From: Pseudalkalibacillus berkeleyi
GTDB lineage: Bacteria; Bacillota; Bacilli; Bacillales; Fictibacillaceae
Reading direction: 5' to 3'
Length of the DNA stretch: 64,000 bases
Assembly: GCF_021608225.1 (NCBI RefSeq)
Contig: NZ_JAKIJS010000001.1
Coordinates: 372,001-436,000, forward strand
Below are positions 34,336-43,666 of the stretch, piece by piece. Both the position numbers and the translations under genes were made by a program. The notes below the pieces were generated by a model. That model did not search any database, was not told where the DNA came from, and saw only the letters and a list, made by a program, of their open reading frames with translations. Each line of letters opens with the position of its first letter. The first letter of the stretch is position 1.

Positions 34336-35046
34336 ATGATTTCAATGAAAGGTATCAATTATCGCTACCCTAAATCGAAAAACAATGTCCTAAAAGATAT
34401 TTCCATGTCTTTTGACGAAGACAAGGTAAACGTCATTGCTGGTTTAAACGGGGCAGGGAAGACGACATTATTCGATTTGATTACAGGTGTCTATCCAAAA
34501 CAGGCTGGTGAGTTCCACAACATCCCTACGATGGACGAAATTCTTTATCAAATTCAAGGAGCATTCTTGTCACTGATGATCTTAGGTAAGGATTATGCGA
34601 GACTCGTTTATAAGATATCAGGTAAGAAATTTAAGAAAGGGTCCCCATCCTCTTTCATTGACCTAGGAGACCAAAGAGAAAATGAGTTACTTGAAAAATT
34701 ATGGTGGCGTGAAATCGGACAAATGTCTGTTGGTGAACGGCGTTGGTTGTATGTAACCCTCTTGTCTCAATTGGACCGGAAGATGTACTTGTTTGATGAA
34801 CCGACGAGTGCCATTGATCCATCTTCCAGGTTGAAGATTTGTAAAAGGTTGGAGAGACTCACGAAAGAACCCGGTAAAACCGTCATCATGTCGAGTCACC
34901 ATCTACATGAATTGGAATTCATAGCGTGCAAACTATTTGTCATGAATAATGGAAGGATTACATTCCAAGGTTCTTATCATGAATTCTTAGCAACCTATGA
35001 CACAACCAATCCAGATATCGCATTTGACCATTGTATAAATTTATAA
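34336..35046 (+). CDS. ABC transporter ATPase of the second TOMM locus
   Basis: A 236-residue ATPase with Walker A GLNGAGKTT (about residues 35-43), a variant signature SVGERRW, Walker B KMYLFDEPTSAIDP and switch His (MSSHHLHE). The signature departs from LSGGQ, as often seen in peptide or bacteriocin self-protection transporters. It is the last gene of the second TOMM operon and is followed by a terminator. Confidence 0.88.
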   Translation: MISMKGINYRYPKSKNNVLKDISMSFDEDKVNVIAGLNGAGKTTLFDLITGVYPKQAGEFHNIPTMDEILYQIQGAFLSLMILGKDYARLVYKISGKKFKKGSPSSFIDLGDQRENELLEKLWWREIGQMSVGERRWLYVTLLSQLDRKMYLFDEPTSAIDPSSRLKICKRLERLTKEPGKTVIMSSHHLHELEFIACKLFVMNNGRITFQGSYHEFLATYDTTNPDIAFDHCINL

Positions 35047-35048
35047 AA

Positions 35049-35075
35049 AGAGCGCAATTCGATTATGAATTGCGT
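35049..35075 (+). terminator. Terminator of the second TOMM operon
   Basis: GCGCAATTC and GAATTGCG pair around GATTAT and are followed by TTTTCTT. Confidence 0.8.
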
Positions 35076-35163
35076 TTTCTTATTACCAATAAAGTATCAC
35101 CTTAATTTAAAGGAATTTATAGATTCCAGAAGAAGATTAATAGTAATACGAGGAGGGAACATG

Positions 35164-35628
35164 ATGTCTTCGATTATTTTGGATCAATTCAATAAGGTAA
35201 GAGGTTGGACGATTAAGATTGCTGAGAATCTATCAGAAGAAATCGTTAACATTCAACCGGAAGGCTTTAACAATACGATCAAGTGGCACATCGGTCATGT
35301 GATTACGGAAACAGAGTACTTTATGTTTGAACTATCCAACGAACGCTCAAATATTCCTGAACAATACAATGACTATTTTGCCCCAGGTACGAAACCTTCC
35401 AATTGGAAAGGACAAGCACCATCCTTGTCCGAACTGATTACTGAATTGAAAAATCAGCAAAGGCGAGTAAATGAAATACAAGCTGAAACTTTCAATCGAG
35501 CTTTAGATCAACCTGTACATGGCTTTACGACCACTTTGGATGCTGCTTCATTTTCCGCAATACATGAATCGCTTCATCTAGGGCAAATAGAGGCGATGCA
35601 GCGAATACGAATGGTTTCTGCAAAGTAA
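35164..35628 (+). CDS. DinB-family protein
   Basis: A 154-residue four-helix protein with the metal-binding His residues of the DinB fold: IKWHIGHVITE (about residues 35-45) and AIHESLHLGQIEAM near the C-terminus. DinB-type proteins include bacillithiol transferases and other thiol-transfer enzymes. It stands after the terminator of the second TOMM operon with its own AGGAGGG ribosome site. It may be unrelated to that locus; a protective role against a thiol-reactive product is speculative. Confidence 0.85.
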   Translation: MSSIILDQFNKVRGWTIKIAENLSEEIVNIQPEGFNNTIKWHIGHVITETEYFMFELSNERSNIPEQYNDYFAPGTKPSNWKGQAPSLSELITELKNQQRRVNEIQAETFNRALDQPVHGFTTTLDAASFSAIHESLHLGQIEAMQRIRMVSAK

Positions 35629-35670
35629 TAAACCAAATGAAGAATGTAGAAAGTGTTTTAGGGGGATAAA

Positions 35671-37143
35671 ATGAAGTCGAAGAAATACATAAAGGTGATT
35701 GCCATACTTTTGGTCGTCATCGCCTTTCTATTCATTAGTGACCGATTTATGAAAGAAGAAAAAACGTCTTTTAAAGTGGATCCTGAACAATTTGAGATCG
35801 CTCAGTCGAAAGAGGAACTAAACCATCTCTTAATTAACCATGTACGATATAACAAAGATCAATTATTTAAGATTACTAGATATGATTTGATGACTGATAT
35901 TGAAGATGTCGAAATCCCTTTAATAGATGAACAGCGCGATTTAAGGATAGAATCCATATGGAATAATCATCTTGAATTGATTATTACATATAGTTTCAAT
36001 ATGCTGCCGTCAGATCGTAGTCCAGAATCCATTCCGTACCTGAGGGTAAACGGGGGATCTCTCCATCCTGATGGAAAGGATCCAATTACACTGGATTTTC
36101 AAAATCATGTTCAACCAGGAGGGAAGTTTTGGCCAAACGATGGCGTCGTACTTGAGAATCGAATGTATCGTAGAGCATTGCTAGTACCAAGTATAGATAA
36201 TGAGGTATTTGAGAAAATGTCGGAATGGATAGGGGAAAGTAAGTCACATGAAAAAATCTATGAAGCATTGGATCTCATACATCAAGTTGATCTGAAGGGT
36301 GTTGAATTAGTAACCAAACAAGAGGGTGGGGAACAATCCAAATCAGTCCAAGATATCCCGATCGAATATAGGTTTATGAGTCATGATGCTATTCTAGAAA
36401 CAATTGAACTGAACCAAACTGCTCAACTAGATGAACAATCCACGATTACATATACGAAGTTTGAAAAACGTTTGAAAGAAAGCCGGATCTATTTATCAAT
36501 TGATTCGAATAAACCACTATCTTCTCTCAAATATAAAGTAAATGGACTAAGGGGATTTGATAGGATTTATAAGGATGAAAACGGAGAAAGCTATATAAAA
36601 GCACCACAGTTTCGATATCAAAGAGGCAATGACGGTGAATTTAAACTTTCTATTTTATCAGGTTTTTACGCATCAGAGGATGAATTGAATTTTACGATTT
36701 CTAAAGGAGATCTAGAACCTATTCAAAATGGACAAAATGAACGTGAGTTCAAACATGACCTTGGTGAAATTAACAATGTACATTTCAAGTTTGACGAAAT
36801 AAGAAGGGTGAAAGGTAGATTTGGAGATATGGATATCCTTTTCTATTTTAATGTCGAAATCATGGATGGTTTTGACCGTGACTTAAACTTTAGAATCTAT
36901 CGAGATGGTGAGCAACAAGTAGACCCTTATTACGAGGAACGAGAAATATATCCGTTTATCGAAGTGAAAGACGAAAACAATAATGGAGTGACCTTAGGTC
37001 TTCTACCTCCCGGAGAGGGTACTCAATTATTCGGAATGACAGAAGAGGATTTCCAAAAGGTTGAGGAACTGAACTTCAGGTTATTCAACATCCCGCAGCA
37101 GGTCGATTTTGAAGAAAATGAAGTCACTTTTACGATTCAATAA
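35671..37143 (+). CDS. Membrane-anchored extracellular protein, unknown family
   Basis: A 490-residue protein with one N-terminal transmembrane segment (about residues 7-23) and an otherwise polar, beta-rich extracellular part. There are no cysteines in recognisable pairs and no catalytic motif. I do not recognise the family. AGGGGGATAAA precedes the ATG. It is followed by a terminator. Confidence 0.7.
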   Translation: MKSKKYIKVIAILLVVIAFLFISDRFMKEEKTSFKVDPEQFEIAQSKEELNHLLINHVRYNKDQLFKITRYDLMTDIEDVEIPLIDEQRDLRIESIWNNHLELIITYSFNMLPSDRSPESIPYLRVNGGSLHPDGKDPITLDFQNHVQPGGKFWPNDGVVLENRMYRRALLVPSIDNEVFEKMSEWIGESKSHEKIYEALDLIHQVDLKGVELVTKQEGGEQSKSVQDIPIEYRFMSHDAILETIELNQTAQLDEQSTITYTKFEKRLKESRIYLSIDSNKPLSSLKYKVNGLRGFDRIYKDENGESYIKAPQFRYQRGNDGEFKLSILSGFYASEDELNFTISKGDLEPIQNGQNEREFKHDLGEINNVHFKFDEIRRVKGRFGDMDILFYFNVEIMDGFDRDLNFRIYRDGEQQVDPYYEEREIYPFIEVKDENNNGVTLGLLPPGEGTQLFGMTEEDFQKVEELNFRLFNIPQQVDFEENEVTFTIQ

Positions 37144-37161
37144 TTGATTAACAAACTATAA

Positions 37162-37211
37162 GAGGCTGACTCAAAAGGATGTTCATAGTCCTTTCAGGGT
37201 CAGTTTTTTTG
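37162..37211 (+). terminator. Terminator of the unknown exported-protein gene
   Basis: GGCTGAC and GGTCAG, with an inner GGA/TCC pairing, followed by TTTTTTT. Confidence 0.75.
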
Positions 37212-37338
37212 TGTAATGATGACCTTTGATCTTATCTTTTGGGTCATTCCCTTAATTTCAACTAATAATTACCACTTCAACCGCTCAGTTCCATCTATTA
37301 GAATAATAGTTAGTATTTTAATAGGGAGCTACATTGTT

Positions 37339-38571
37339 ATGGGACGTCTTCGGCACAAGCCATTATTCATTTCACTACTATTTCTAATATTGTTTACAAC
37401 CTTTACATACTTCACACTCGCATCAGAAGATGATTACAAGACAGTTGAGGAATCGAGTCACAAGCAAACCAACCTTAATTACAAAACGGTTCCACCAGAT
37501 CAGAAACGTGCAGCTGAAGATCATTATTTTAAAAGAATCGGTTATTATGCGGGTTGGTCAGCTTACTCTGGTTTTAATGTGACCGATATTGATGCAAGTA
37601 AGTTGACGCATCTCAACTACGCGTTTGCTAATATTTCAGAGGACGGGAAAATAGCAGTGGGTGATCCAGCCATCGATCTTGCGAATTTCCAACAGTTACA
37701 GGAACTGAAAAAACAAAATCTTCATCTAAAAACCTTAATTTCTGTTGGCGGCTGGACATGGTCAGAGCGTTTCTCTGACGTCGCTTTGACCGAACAATCC
37801 CGTACTAAGTTTGCAGAAAGCGTGCTGGCATTTGTTCAGAAATATGGCTTCGATGGTGTCGATCTCGATTGGGAGTACCCGGTGAGCGGTGGACAGCCCG
37901 ATAATATCAATCGTCCTGAAGACAAGCACAATTATACCCTTCTCTTGAAAAAGATCCGCGAAACATTCGATGCCGCTGACAAGGCGTATCTTCTGACGAT
38001 CGCATCTGGGGCGAGTGCTGTTCATGCAAGTCATCTAGAGTTAGATCAGCTTCATCGATATGTCGATTACATTCAACTGATGACCTATGATATACACGGG
38101 GAGTGGGATGAACTGACTGGCATGAATGCACCGTTGTATCAAGATCCGGACAGCAGGTTCTATCATGAGTGGAGTGTACACAACGCCGTTCAAATGTTCA
38201 TTGAACGAGGGGTCCCAGCTGAGCAAATCGTCATGGGGCTGCCACTTTATGGTCGGATGTTTAAACAACCGGCTGAAGAGAGCAACAGTCTTTACCAGCC
38301 TTTCACAGGTGGAGGAAAAGCGATCAGTTATGCGGCTCTAGAAAGAGATTTTATTGGCAAAAATGGATTCACGAAGCATTGGGAAGAGGATTCACAAGTC
38401 CCTTGGCTAACCGACAACTCTACCTTCATAAGCTATGATGATCCCAAATCCATTGGACTAAAAACGGACTATATCAAAGCGAAACAACTAGGCGGAGCGA
38501 TGATGTGGGAGCTCAGTCAGGATCCGGATGAAGTACTGGTGAAGAAAGTGTATAAGGAATTAAAAGAGTAG
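37339..38571 (+). CDS. GH18-family glycosidase (chitinase-like)
   Basis: About 410 residues. An N-terminal hydrophobic segment (LFISLLFLILFTTFTYF) anchors or exports it. The catalytic motif is FDGVDLDWEYP with the proton-donor Glu at about residue 179 (DxxDxDxE). Other GH18 segments are GYYAGWSAYSGF, LKTLISVGGWTWS, YIQLMTYDIHGEW and GAMMWELSQD. It probably hydrolyses chitin or related beta-1,4-linked N-acetylglucosamine polymers outside the cell. The start at 37339 follows AGGGAG by 10 bases; the longer open frame has no ribosome site. Confidence 0.92.
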   Translation: MGRLRHKPLFISLLFLILFTTFTYFTLASEDDYKTVEESSHKQTNLNYKTVPPDQKRAAEDHYFKRIGYYAGWSAYSGFNVTDIDASKLTHLNYAFANISEDGKIAVGDPAIDLANFQQLQELKKQNLHLKTLISVGGWTWSERFSDVALTEQSRTKFAESVLAFVQKYGFDGVDLDWEYPVSGGQPDNINRPEDKHNYTLLLKKIRETFDAADKAYLLTIASGASAVHASHLELDQLHRYVDYIQLMTYDIHGEWDELTGMNAPLYQDPDSRFYHEWSVHNAVQMFIERGVPAEQIVMGLPLYGRMFKQPAEESNSLYQPFTGGGKAISYAALERDFIGKNGFTKHWEEDSQVPWLTDNSTFISYDDPKSIGLKTDYIKAKQLGGAMMWELSQDPDEVLVKKVYKELKE

Positions 38572-38733
38572 AATTACGAGATGAACGAGTATGAAGAGTT
38601 TTTGACCGTCAACAATGCACTTTAACAAAAATGATAATCTGTTAACCAAGCTTTTAGATAGCCTAAATAGTAGCTTCATAGTCTTTGCTTATCCTTTGTA
38701 TTGCACTACATAATAGAAGGGATGAAATGAACT

Positions 38734-39624
38734 ATGAAGAAACTTTTAAAAAATAGCCTTATGGCTGCTGCGATTATAGGGATGGGTACGAGTGTTATTG
38801 CTCCAGCAGCTGCGGACGCTCAATCAGCTGATCCAGGTTTAAATCCGAATCAAATTTTGAACGTTGCCCATCGAGGAGCTTCAGGATATGCGCCTGAACA
38901 TACGATTCCTTCATATGAATTAGGAGAAGAGATGAAGGGAGATTATATAGAAATCGATATCCAGATGACAAAAGATGGTGAACTAATTGCGATGCATGAT
39001 GAAACCTTGGATCGAACAACTGATGGTACAGGATTGGTGAAGGATCATACTCTTGAGGAAATTAAACAACTCGATGCAGGTTCTTGGTTTAATGAGGAAT
39101 ATCCTGAACTAGCGAAAGAGGAATACGAAGGTTTGGAAGTACCGACATTAGATGAAGTACTTGATCAATTCGGTAAAAGCGCAAACTATTACATCGAAAC
39201 GAAATCACCAGAAGTCTACCCAGGTATGGAAGAAAAGCTTCTGGAAACGCTTAATGAACATGGCCTTCTTGGTAAGAACAGTCCATCAAGCAAAGTGCTC
39301 ATTCAATCGTTCAGTCCTGAAAGCTTGCAGAAGATCCATAAAATCGATTCGACAATCCCCCTCATCCAACTGCTCTGGTATACAAGTTCTGCTACTCTTA
39401 CAGATACAGAGTTGGAGCAATATAAGCAATATGCTGTAGGTCTCGGAATGAATCATGATCAAATTGATGAAAAATACGTACAGAAGGTAAGAGATCATGA
39501 CTTATCGATCCACCCATATACCGTCAATGAAAAGGAAGATATGGAAAAGCTGCTGGACTGGGGAGTGACAGGCATGTTCACCAATTACCCAGACCGCCTG
39601 CAAGAAGTATTGAAAAGTAAATAA
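38734..39624 (+). CDS. glpQ: Secreted glycerophosphodiester phosphodiesterase
   Basis: The 296-residue product has a signal peptide (about residues 1-30, ending AAADAQS), then the GDPD domain with [39 protein letters not shown] and the C-terminal [12 protein letters not shown]. His, Glu and Asp metal ligands of the family are in place. It releases glycerol-3-phosphate from glycerophosphodiesters, or from teichoic acid in some Bacillus proteins. It is monocistronic. Confidence 0.92.
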   Translation: MKKLLKNSLMAAAIIGMGTSVIAPAAADAQSADPGLNPNQILNVAHRGASGYAPEHTIPSYELGEEMKGDYIEIDIQMTKDGELIAMHDETLDRTTDGTGLVKDHTLEEIKQLDAGSWFNEEYPELAKEEYEGLEVPTLDEVLDQFGKSANYYIETKSPEVYPGMEEKLLETLNEHGLLGKNSPSSKVLIQSFSPESLQKIHKIDSTIPLIQLLWYTSSATLTDTELEQYKQYAVGLGMNHDQIDEKYVQKVRDHDLSIHPYTVNEKEDMEKLLDWGVTGMFTNYPDRLQEVLKSK

Positions 39625-39647
39625 CATAGCATTTATAACATGAACGC

Positions 39648-39684
39648 AAAAAAACGCTTGGATATATCATTCTCCAAGCGTTTT
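39648..39684 (+). terminator. Terminator of the glpQ-like gene
   Basis: AAAACGCTTGGA and TCCAAGCGTTTTTC form a strong stem with A- and T-runs on either side. Confidence 0.85.
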
Positions 39685-39745
39685 TCTATGTTGTCTAGAT
39701 GATTGGCTTGTTTAACACAAGCAACCTTCCTCAAGCTTATACAGA

Positions 39746-40966
39746 TCAACTTTTCACTCTAATGATTCTCAGGTCCGATTGTTCGATAACGATGTCTTTC
39801 ACTTGGTTGAATTTTGCAAACCGTTCTAACGCATCACGGATTTCTCGCTTCAATTGACTGGTCTTCTTTACACCAGGTTCGAGCTGTAACAGACGAACGT
39901 GCAATGTGCTGTTTTTGCGATCAAGGCTCGGATCCATCCGACCAATCAACTGGTCTCCATATAAAATCGGCATTGCATAAGGGCCATATTTCCGTTTCGC
40001 TTTAGGTGTGTAGATCTCCCACTTGTAATCGAAATCGAACAAGTCGCTAATACGCTCACGTCGCCAAAGTAAATTATCAAGCGGTGCTAGGAAAGTAATA
40101 GGACCTTCAACAGGTGAAGTGTCTTTAAAAGATTCCAATTCATCGAGATCCTCGGCTAACATATAATATGCTCGGTCAACACCTTCCACGTCTAAAGGAA
40201 TGACAGTACCCTTCTCAACTCGTCTATCGATTTGAGCCCGTCTTTCAGCAGCAGTCATCTTTTGCCAACCGAAACGCGCATCTCTCGGATCGAACACCCG
40301 ATAGGCACGTAAGTACTTATCAATCATCGCCTCACGAGCATCAGCTTCATCAATTGTTTTCGCTTCCTTCACAAAATTAGCAGGAATACTCCGTTCCGTA
40401 ATGTCAAAAAATCGTTCAGTTCTTTCTCGGTGAACGACCCGAATCACACCCGCATCCATGAGCAGATTCAATGCGAGTGAGCTCTCTTTCGTTTTCGGCA
40501 TTTTGTTGTCCCAATAACCATGCACGCGGTTTTCAGACTTAAATGCACGAGAAGGGAGCGGACCTTCCGACGAAAGACGCTCAAGGACTGCACCCACAAC
40601 AGGACCAAGCTTTTTAAGTGGTTCTTCAACTTGCGTTTGAATCCGCTCGCGAATCGGTTCGAAAATCGGGAAATCCTCAACCGGAATGATACAGGCAGCA
40701 TTCGCAAAATACTCGAAAACCTTACCATCAGAAAGAAGCTGATCTAGTAGTTTCGGGTCATATCCAGGAATCCGCGCGGCGAGAGCCAAATGCTGATTCC
40801 GCTCCACAACTGATACCGGATCTAACTGGACACACTCTAGTGTGCGAAGCATCTCTAACACTGATTCCACTTCGGTCGTACCCTCTACTTTAGTTTTTAA
40901 TAAACGTTGCTTATGTAAAAGAAACTGCCGAAGTGCTACTCGGTCAACAGGATAAGGGACGGTCAT
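39746..40966 (-). CDS. YcaQ-type winged-helix/DNA glycosylase-like protein
   Basis: A 406-residue protein with the PF06224-type pattern: LECVQLDPVSVVERNQHLALAARIPGYDP, then WDNKMPKTKESSLALNLLMDAGVI, then FLAPLDNLLWRRERISDLFDFDYKWEIYTPKAKRKYGPYAMPILYGDQLIGRMDP. E. coli YcaQ unhooks DNA interstrand crosslinks, and a Streptomyces homologue gives resistance to azinomycin. The start at 40966 is chosen because GGAGGT lies about 10 bases upstream. Confidence 0.85.
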   Translation of the reverse strand: MTVPYPVDRVALRQFLLHKQRLLKTKVEGTTEVESVLEMLRTLECVQLDPVSVVERNQHLALAARIPGYDPKLLDQLLSDGKVFEYFANAACIIPVEDFPIFEPIRERIQTQVEEPLKKLGPVVGAVLERLSSEGPLPSRAFKSENRVHGYWDNKMPKTKESSLALNLLMDAGVIRVVHRERTERFFDITERSIPANFVKEAKTIDEADAREAMIDKYLRAYRVFDPRDARFGWQKMTAAERRAQIDRRVEKGTVIPLDVEGVDRAYYMLAEDLDELESFKDTSPVEGPITFLAPLDNLLWRRERISDLFDFDYKWEIYTPKAKRKYGPYAMPILYGDQLIGRMDPSLDRKNSTLHVRLLQLEPGVKKTSQLKREIRDALERFAKFNQVKDIVIEQSDLRIIRVKS

Positions 40967-41183
40967 CTCTACAACTACCTCCGTATCATTTTTCCTAATC
41001 ATATCATTATTTTTGGAAGTATTGACCATCTATACAAACCAGCTTAAGATAAAAAAATAATATCTTCATTTACTTTTGATTCAATTGAATGAGATTCTCA
41101 AAAAAAGAAATAGTCTTTCGCAGTGGCACTTAATCAAGTTACCACTGCGTTTCATATGGATTTTACTTGGATTCATCAAGTGG

Positions 41184-42038
41184 TTAGTAAGAATTACTGT
41201 GATTACTGATCTTTACGAGTGAGCCGATAATTTCGTCCCAGTCTTCACTATGAATTTCATGTCCAGTGCCTTCAAGTGACACCAATTCGGCATGAGGGAT
41301 GGCCTTCGCCAAGGCAAGTCCGTGCTCGAATGGCAAAGCTGGATCATCCGTACCATGGATCACGACAACAGGGACGTTGATCTCTCCCATCCGGTCGTAA
41401 TATTCTTCTCCGCCTTGCAGCATCGCATGATTAAATCGGCTTGGTAGCTGTTTGGCTCGATCAAACTCTCTTCCTGCCAGTCTATACATTCTTTCTTCCT
41501 CAAAGGGTTTGGTACCAGATAACGTTTTCCACCCCTCAGCCAGATAGGCGATGGCGTCTTCCCGATTCGACCAATCGATTGAGGTGCTCTGCGCATGATG
41601 GTCGAGAATTTTCTGATCCATTGGAGGGAGTTTTTCCATCTCGGTACCAAACACACTTGATGCAATCAGCGTAAGGGTCGATACACGTTCTGAGTATCTT
41701 AGAGCAAGAATCTGACCGACCATACCACCCATCGACAGCCCTACGATATGAGCCTTCTTTACCGAATAAGCATCGAGAACGCCTATAGCATCGTCCGCCA
41801 GATCCGTTATTGTATAATGGGAAGTACCTGCCTCATATGTGGTCGACCGTCCCAAGTCCCTATGGTCGTATCGAATGACGAATCTCCCCTGATCAGCAAG
41901 CCGGTGACAGAAGTTCTCATCCCACCAGTCCAAGGAAGTCATCGCACCCATGATCAAAAGGACAGCAGGGTTCTTAGAATCTCCAAAGCTCTCCGTACAA
42001 ATATCCACTTGATTTATGTTCAGCACTTGTTCATTCAT
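41184..42038 (-). CDS. Alpha/beta hydrolase
   Basis: The 284-residue product has the classical fold: oxyanion loop LLIMGAMTSLDWW, YDHRDLGRST, nucleophile elbow GLSMGG, acid residue in HGTDDPALPF and His in GTGHEI. Its ordering resembles the aclacinomycin methylesterase/RdmC-like and haloperoxidase-like branch. Its substrate is unknown. It is encoded alone; a hairpin (CGCAGTGG/CCACTGCG at 41126-41151) lies after the stop. Confidence 0.88.
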   Translation of the reverse strand: MNEQVLNINQVDICTESFGDSKNPAVLLIMGAMTSLDWWDENFCHRLADQGRFVIRYDHRDLGRSTTYEAGTSHYTITDLADDAIGVLDAYSVKKAHIVGLSMGGMVGQILALRYSERVSTLTLIASSVFGTEMEKLPPMDQKILDHHAQSTSIDWSNREDAIAYLAEGWKTLSGTKPFEEERMYRLAGREFDRAKQLPSRFNHAMLQGGEEYYDRMGEINVPVVVIHGTDDPALPFEHGLALAKAIPHAELVSLEGTGHEIHSEDWDEIIGSLVKISNHSNSY

Positions 42039-42287
42039 GCTCTTTCAAGGCCTCCTTTTTTAAATTTCTATATGTATTTCTATGAAAACAAACCACTTCC
42101 TCTTAATTCTAATTGGGTAGACAAAGTGAGGAAGAAAGCCTTACAAAAAGAAGTAGGCAATCGCTGGATTCTTTATCTCCAAAACAAACTTTCGAGCGAA
42201 GGCCAAAGAAGGAGTATCATAACAATAGGAAGAATATAGTTATTGACTGTTAACGTTATCAAAATTTGTTTAATTTGGAGGGGAATT

Positions 42288-42683
42288 ATGGGAAGGTTAA
42301 TTCATTTTGAAATTCACGTGGATGATATGGAACGTGCTAAGAAATTTTACGGAGAAGTGTTTGGATGGACCTTTGAAGACTGGAGCGAGTTTGCTGGGAT
42401 GCCGTATTTCGGAGCTGTTACTGGCGACGCAAATGAACCTGGGATTAACGGTGCCTTAATGCAACGACAAGGTCCTCCACCTGAAAAGGGCCAACCAGTG
42501 AATGGCTATACGTGTACGATGGGCGTGGACGATTATGATTCAATTGAAGCAAAAATTATGGATCATGGCGGACAAGTCGCAATGCCGAAGTATGCACTAC
42601 CTGGCATGGCGTGGCAAGGGTATTACCATGATACAGAAGGAAATATTATTGGCATCCACCAACCAGATGAAAACGCGAAATAA
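42288..42683 (+). CDS. VOC-family protein
   Basis: The 131-residue product starts IHFEIHVDDMERAKKFYGEVFGW and ends GYYHDTEGNIIGIHQPD, the two-unit pattern of small VOC proteins like glyoxalase and antibiotic-sequestering dioxygenase-like members. TGGAGGGG sets the ATG at 42288. No neighbour suggests a substrate. Confidence 0.88.
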   Translation: MGRLIHFEIHVDDMERAKKFYGEVFGWTFEDWSEFAGMPYFGAVTGDANEPGINGALMQRQGPPPEKGQPVNGYTCTMGVDDYDSIEAKIMDHGGQVAMPKYALPGMAWQGYYHDTEGNIIGIHQPDENAK

Positions 42684-42702
42684 ATTTGAATAAGGAATAT
42701 CA

Positions 42703-42742
42703 GTGTCTGTCCCTTATCCATCCATATATAGGGACAGGCATT
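42703..42742 (+). terminator. Terminator of the VOC gene
   Basis: GTCTGTCCCTTAT and ATATAGGGACAGGC pair, followed by ATTTTTC. Confidence 0.75.
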
Positions 42743-42867
42743 TTTCGTTTAGGTTGGTCCAATGCATTTTGCTGCTTATATCTTATCAACTGTAAAAAAT
42801 TTCTTGACTGACGGACTTAAAGACGGTTACATAAAAGTTAATAAGATAACGGTAAGGGGCTGGCTGC

Positions 42868-43572
42868 ATGGAAATAAAACAAATATCTGAGCACATTTGG
42901 AGCTTAAAGACGTGGATGATTGTACCGATTCACGTATGGATTGTGAAAGGCGAAGATGGTGTGACACTCGTCGATGCTGGTATTGGGAATATGGGGAAGG
43001 GCATTTTGAAGTTTGTTAAGGCGTTGGATGCTGGTCCACTGAATAGAATCGTACTAACACACGGACATCCTGATCACGTCGGTGCAATTAAAAAGATCCT
43101 AGCCGAAACTGATGTCTCTGTGTATGCGCATAAAATCGAAATTCCATACATGGAAGGGAAGCTCGCTTATCCTGGACGGAAGAAAGCATCCGCAAGCGTT
43201 GAAGAACACCTTGCGCAGCCGTTAGAAGAGGACGAACTCGGCACATTGAAAACGATCGGAGGATTGATTCCATACTTAACTCCAGGTCACGCACCAGGAC
43301 ATGTCGTCTATTATCATCCAAAAGATCAAGTGTTACTCGCCGGTGACCTGTTCACTTCAAAAAGTGACAAACTATACAGGCCAATGCCGATGTTCACCTA
43401 TGACATGGAAGAAGCGGTCAGAAGTAGCCGAATCGTCGGTAAGCTGAAACCAAAACGCTTAGAAGTCTGCCACGGGAAAGCGGTACTAAACCCTGCAGAG
43501 CACTTAGATCAATACATCCAGAACACATCAAAGAAATATGCCATAAAGGAAGAGAACGTATTTAAAGGTTAA
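42868..43572 (+). CDS. MBL-fold metallo-hydrolase
   Basis: The 234-residue product has the di-metal motif THGHPDHVG (HxHxDH, residues about 65-73), a further metal His in TPGHAPGHVVYY and Asp in LLAGDLF. This puts it in the glyoxalase II-like/MBL superfamily. Many members hydrolyse thioesters or lactones; this one is not specified further. It is encoded alone. Confidence 0.9.
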   Translation: MEIKQISEHIWSLKTWMIVPIHVWIVKGEDGVTLVDAGIGNMGKGILKFVKALDAGPLNRIVLTHGHPDHVGAIKKILAETDVSVYAHKIEIPYMEGKLAYPGRKKASASVEEHLAQPLEEDELGTLKTIGGLIPYLTPGHAPGHVVYYHPKDQVLLAGDLFTSKSDKLYRPMPMFTYDMEEAVRSSRIVGKLKPKRLEVCHGKAVLNPAEHLDQYIQNTSKKYAIKEENVFKG

Positions 43573-43578
43573 GTTGTA

Positions 43579-43610
43579 TAAGACCAGTGATTTTCCTCTG
43601 GTCTTTTTTA
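43579..43610 (+). terminator. Terminator of the MBL-fold gene
   Basis: AAGACCAG and CTGGTCTT pair, followed by TTTTTA. Confidence 0.8.
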
Positions 43611-43666
43611 AATGAAACTTTTTGCCTATCGTTTCCGTAAACTTGTAATGAAAGCAGGTGAATGGT

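Noticed and set aside
42072-42239. Open frame of 55 codons on the plus strand between the hydrolase and VOC genes
   Set aside because: The translation looks protein-like at its end, but there is no ribosome site and it lies in the divergent promoter region of two real genes.
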